From NCBI GenBank assembly GCA_019313025.1, contig JAFDCA010000595.1, positions 1 to 5,789 on the forward strand: 5,789 nt of DNA, in the 5' to 3' direction. A program made the translations under genes and the position numbers. Position 1 is the first letter of the stretch, and every line of letters begins with the position of its first letter. Below are positions 4,351 through 5,789 of this stretch, piece by piece. The notes under the pieces are model-generated. The model was not told the DNA's origin and did no database searches. It saw nothing but the letters and a program-made list of their open reading frames with translations. The DNA is from Deltaproteobacteria bacterium. Lineage in GTDB: Bacteria; Desulfobacterota; Desulfobacteria; Desulfobacterales; UBA11574.

Positions 4351-5777
4351 AAAAGATGAATACCAAATATTTATACATCAATACCATCGGTTGTCAGATG
4401 AATGTTTATGACTCCGAACAAATTGCCGGAAAACTTAAGTCTCTAAATTATGAAATGACCCCATTTTTAGACAAAGCGGATCTGATCATTGTGAACACAT
4501 GTGCCATCAGAGAAAAGGCCGAGCAAAAGGTGTTTAGCTTTTTAGGACGTCTGGCCAGCCTGAAGAAAAAAAGATCCGATTTGATTGTCGGGGTGGGCGG
4601 GTGTGTGGCACAGCAAGAAGGTGCAAAAATCTTAGAGCGTGTGCCGCATCTTGACCTTGTTTTCGGCACCCATGCCATAGACCGTTTGCCCATTGCCATA
4701 CAGGCTATTTTGTCGAAAAAATGCCGGATTGTGGATACGGAAATGTCGGACCGGTTTAAAGAGCTGGATGTTGCCACAAACATGTATGATGCTGAAAAAG
4801 TAACGCGTTTTGTGACGATTATGCAAGGATGCGATAATTATTGCACTTACTGCGTCGTTCCTTATGTTCGGGGTCGGGAAACCAGCAGGAATCCGGAAAA
4901 TATTATAAATGAAATCAAAAGGTTTGTTGATTCAGGGGTGAGAGAGGTGACCTTGCTTGGCCAGAACGTCAACAGTTACGGGATGAAAGAAGGTCTATGC
5001 ACATTTCCCGAGCTTTTACGCCGTATAAACAACATTGACGGGCTTTTGAGAATCCGGTTTACCACCTCACATCCCAAAGATCTTTCGGAAAATCTTATTC
5101 ATGCCTTTAAGGATCTTGACAAATTGTGTCATCATATCCATTTGCCGATACAATCGGGTTCAAACAGGATTCTAAAAAGGATGAACCGGAAATACTCACG
5201 GGAGATATATCTTGAAAAAGTTAACAAACTGCGTAATACTTGTCCTGACATTGCAATTACGTCCGATATCATTGTTGGCTTTCCAGGAGAGACAAGGACG
5301 GATTTTCAAAAAACTTTGGATTTGATCAGGGCGGTGGAATTTGACGGTTTATTTGCCTTTAAATATTCTGATCGCCCAAATGCATCAGCCACCCGATTTT
5401 CGGACAAAATTCCGGAAGATAAGAAGAAGCAAAGATTACAAGAGGTTCTGGATCTGCAAGATCAATTCACAACCCGTAAAAACAAAACCCTGACAGACTC
5501 GATCCAGTTGGTTCTTGTGGAAGGTTTCAGCAAAAAACAGAACCCATATCATAAACAAATCAGCGGTCAGGATGTCCAGTGGACAGGCCGTACATCAACA
5601 AACAAGATTGTAAATTTTTACAATCGTCATGCCACGGGTCCCTTTACCGAAAACGTGATGGGGCGATTGGTTAATGTCAAAATTTTAGATACATTTTCCC
5701 ATTCACTGTGGGGCGAAACAAACGGAAAAGAACCAACTTTTTTTGGTTTGAGAGGAGAAAAGAGTTATGTTTCATGA
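4338..5777 (+). CDS. miaB: tRNA-2-methylthio-N6-dimethylallyladenosine synthase MiaB
   Basis: MiaB is a radical-SAM methylthiotransferase that converts i6A37 to ms2i6A37 in tRNAs reading UNN codons, using two [4Fe-4S] clusters. The N-terminal domain carries auxiliary-cluster cysteines C19 (GCQMN), C55 (NTCAIRE) and C89 (GGCVAQ). The radical-SAM cluster motif is C165-C169-C172 (GCDNYCTYC), followed by VVPYVRGRE. SGSNRILKRMNRKY and SDIIVGFPGET are typical core motifs, and a TRAM RNA-binding domain fills about 392-465. At 479 residues it is slightly longer than the usual 440-450, owing to short extensions at both ends. The ATG at 4338 has GGAAG about ten bases upstream and overlaps the previous gene. 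An ATG at 4356 (MNTKYLYINT) is the main alternative. GCQMNxxDSE and the i6A-type sequence favour MiaB over RimO or MtaB. Confidence 0.96.
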   Translation: MSFIKKMNTKYLYINTIGCQMNVYDSEQIAGKLKSLNYEMTPFLDKADLIIVNTCAIREKAEQKVFSFLGRLASLKKKRSDLIVGVGGCVAQQEGAKILERVPHLDLVFGTHAIDRLPIAIQAILSKKCRIVDTEMSDRFKELDVATNMYDAEKVTRFVTIMQGCDNYCTYCVVPYVRGRETSRNPENIINEIKRFVDSGVREVTLLGQNVNSYGMKEGLCTFPELLRRINNIDGLLRIRFTTSHPKDLSENLIHAFKDLDKLCHHIHLPIQSGSNRILKRMNRKYSREIYLEKVNKLRNTCPDIAITSDIIVGFPGETRTDFQKTLDLIRAVEFDGLFAFKYSDRPNASATRFSDKIPEDKKKQRLQEVLDLQDQFTTRKNKTLTDSIQLVLVEGFSKKQNPYHKQISGQDVQWTGRTSTNKIVNFYNRHATGPFTENVMGRLVNVKILDTFSHSLWGETNGKEPTFFGLRGEKSYVS

Positions 5778-5789
5778 AGTAAACATCGC
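5767..5789 (+). CDS. Start of a third operon gene, possibly a DUF151 bifunctional-nuclease protein (partial)
   Basis: An ATG at 5767 overlaps the last 11 bases of miaB in another frame. It is preceded by AGAGGAG at 5751-5757 with nine bases of spacing, a strong ribosome binding site. Only MFHEVNI and part of the next codon are visible before the window ends. That start resembles DUF151 proteins, which often follow miaB in Desulfobacterota, but the identification rests on gene-order knowledge and seven residues. The start itself is well supported; the family is a guess. Overlap and ribosome site indicate coupling to miaB. Confidence 0.6.

Noticed and set aside
4448..4826. Minus-strand frames of 111 and 64 codons
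   Set aside because: Both are shadows of the strongly conserved miaB coding sequence.

Overview
The window reads as chromosomal DNA of an AT-leaning Gram-negative bacterium, most likely a sulfate-reducer-type member of the Desulfobacterota (former Deltaproteobacteria, Desulfobacterales-like). This rests on a small DUF4911-type protein placed directly before miaB, a following gene whose start looks like a DUF151 'bifunctional nuclease', an orphan NtrC-type regulator, and long intergenic regions full of palindromes and repeats. The taxonomic call comes from family knowledge, not from a database search.

Layout. Positions 1-742 hold no conventional gene. They carry a head-to-head pair of diverged inverted copies (46-159 and 226-369) whose reading frames match at the protein level, then a run of hairpins and the first copy of an interspersed repeat (558-605). 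On the minus strand, a membrane-anchored lytic transglycosylase (743-1462) lies downstream of a small cysteine-rich, probably metal-binding protein (1516-1800). Its last 33 codons contain a perfect 11-bp palindrome and look like captured intergenic repeat. A doubtful 103-codon plus-strand frame (1948-2259) meets, tail to tail, a complete sigma-54-dependent response regulator (2263-3645, minus).

Positions 3646-4125 form a 480-bp non-coding divergent region. It holds the second repeat copy (3763-3811), two hairpins, a perfect 7-bp operator-like inverted repeat (4014-4037), a good sigma-54 -24/-12 match (4072-4086) and an adjoining perfect TATAAT (4088-4093). These last elements sit just upstream of a plus-strand operon: a DUF4911-type small protein (4126-4350), miaB (4338-5777, overlapping by 13 bp) and the first codons of a third gene (5767 onward, overlapping by 11 bp).

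Functionally, miaB encodes the radical-SAM enzyme that methylthiolates i6A37 in tRNAs reading UNN codons. The regulator controls unknown sigma-54 promoters with an unknown kinase, because no histidine kinase is in the window. The transglycosylase cuts peptidoglycan. The items most worth following up are the inverted micro-ORF pair at the left edge, the sigma-54-like promoter with an upstream palindrome in front of the miaB operon, and the repeat-derived tail of the transglycosylase.
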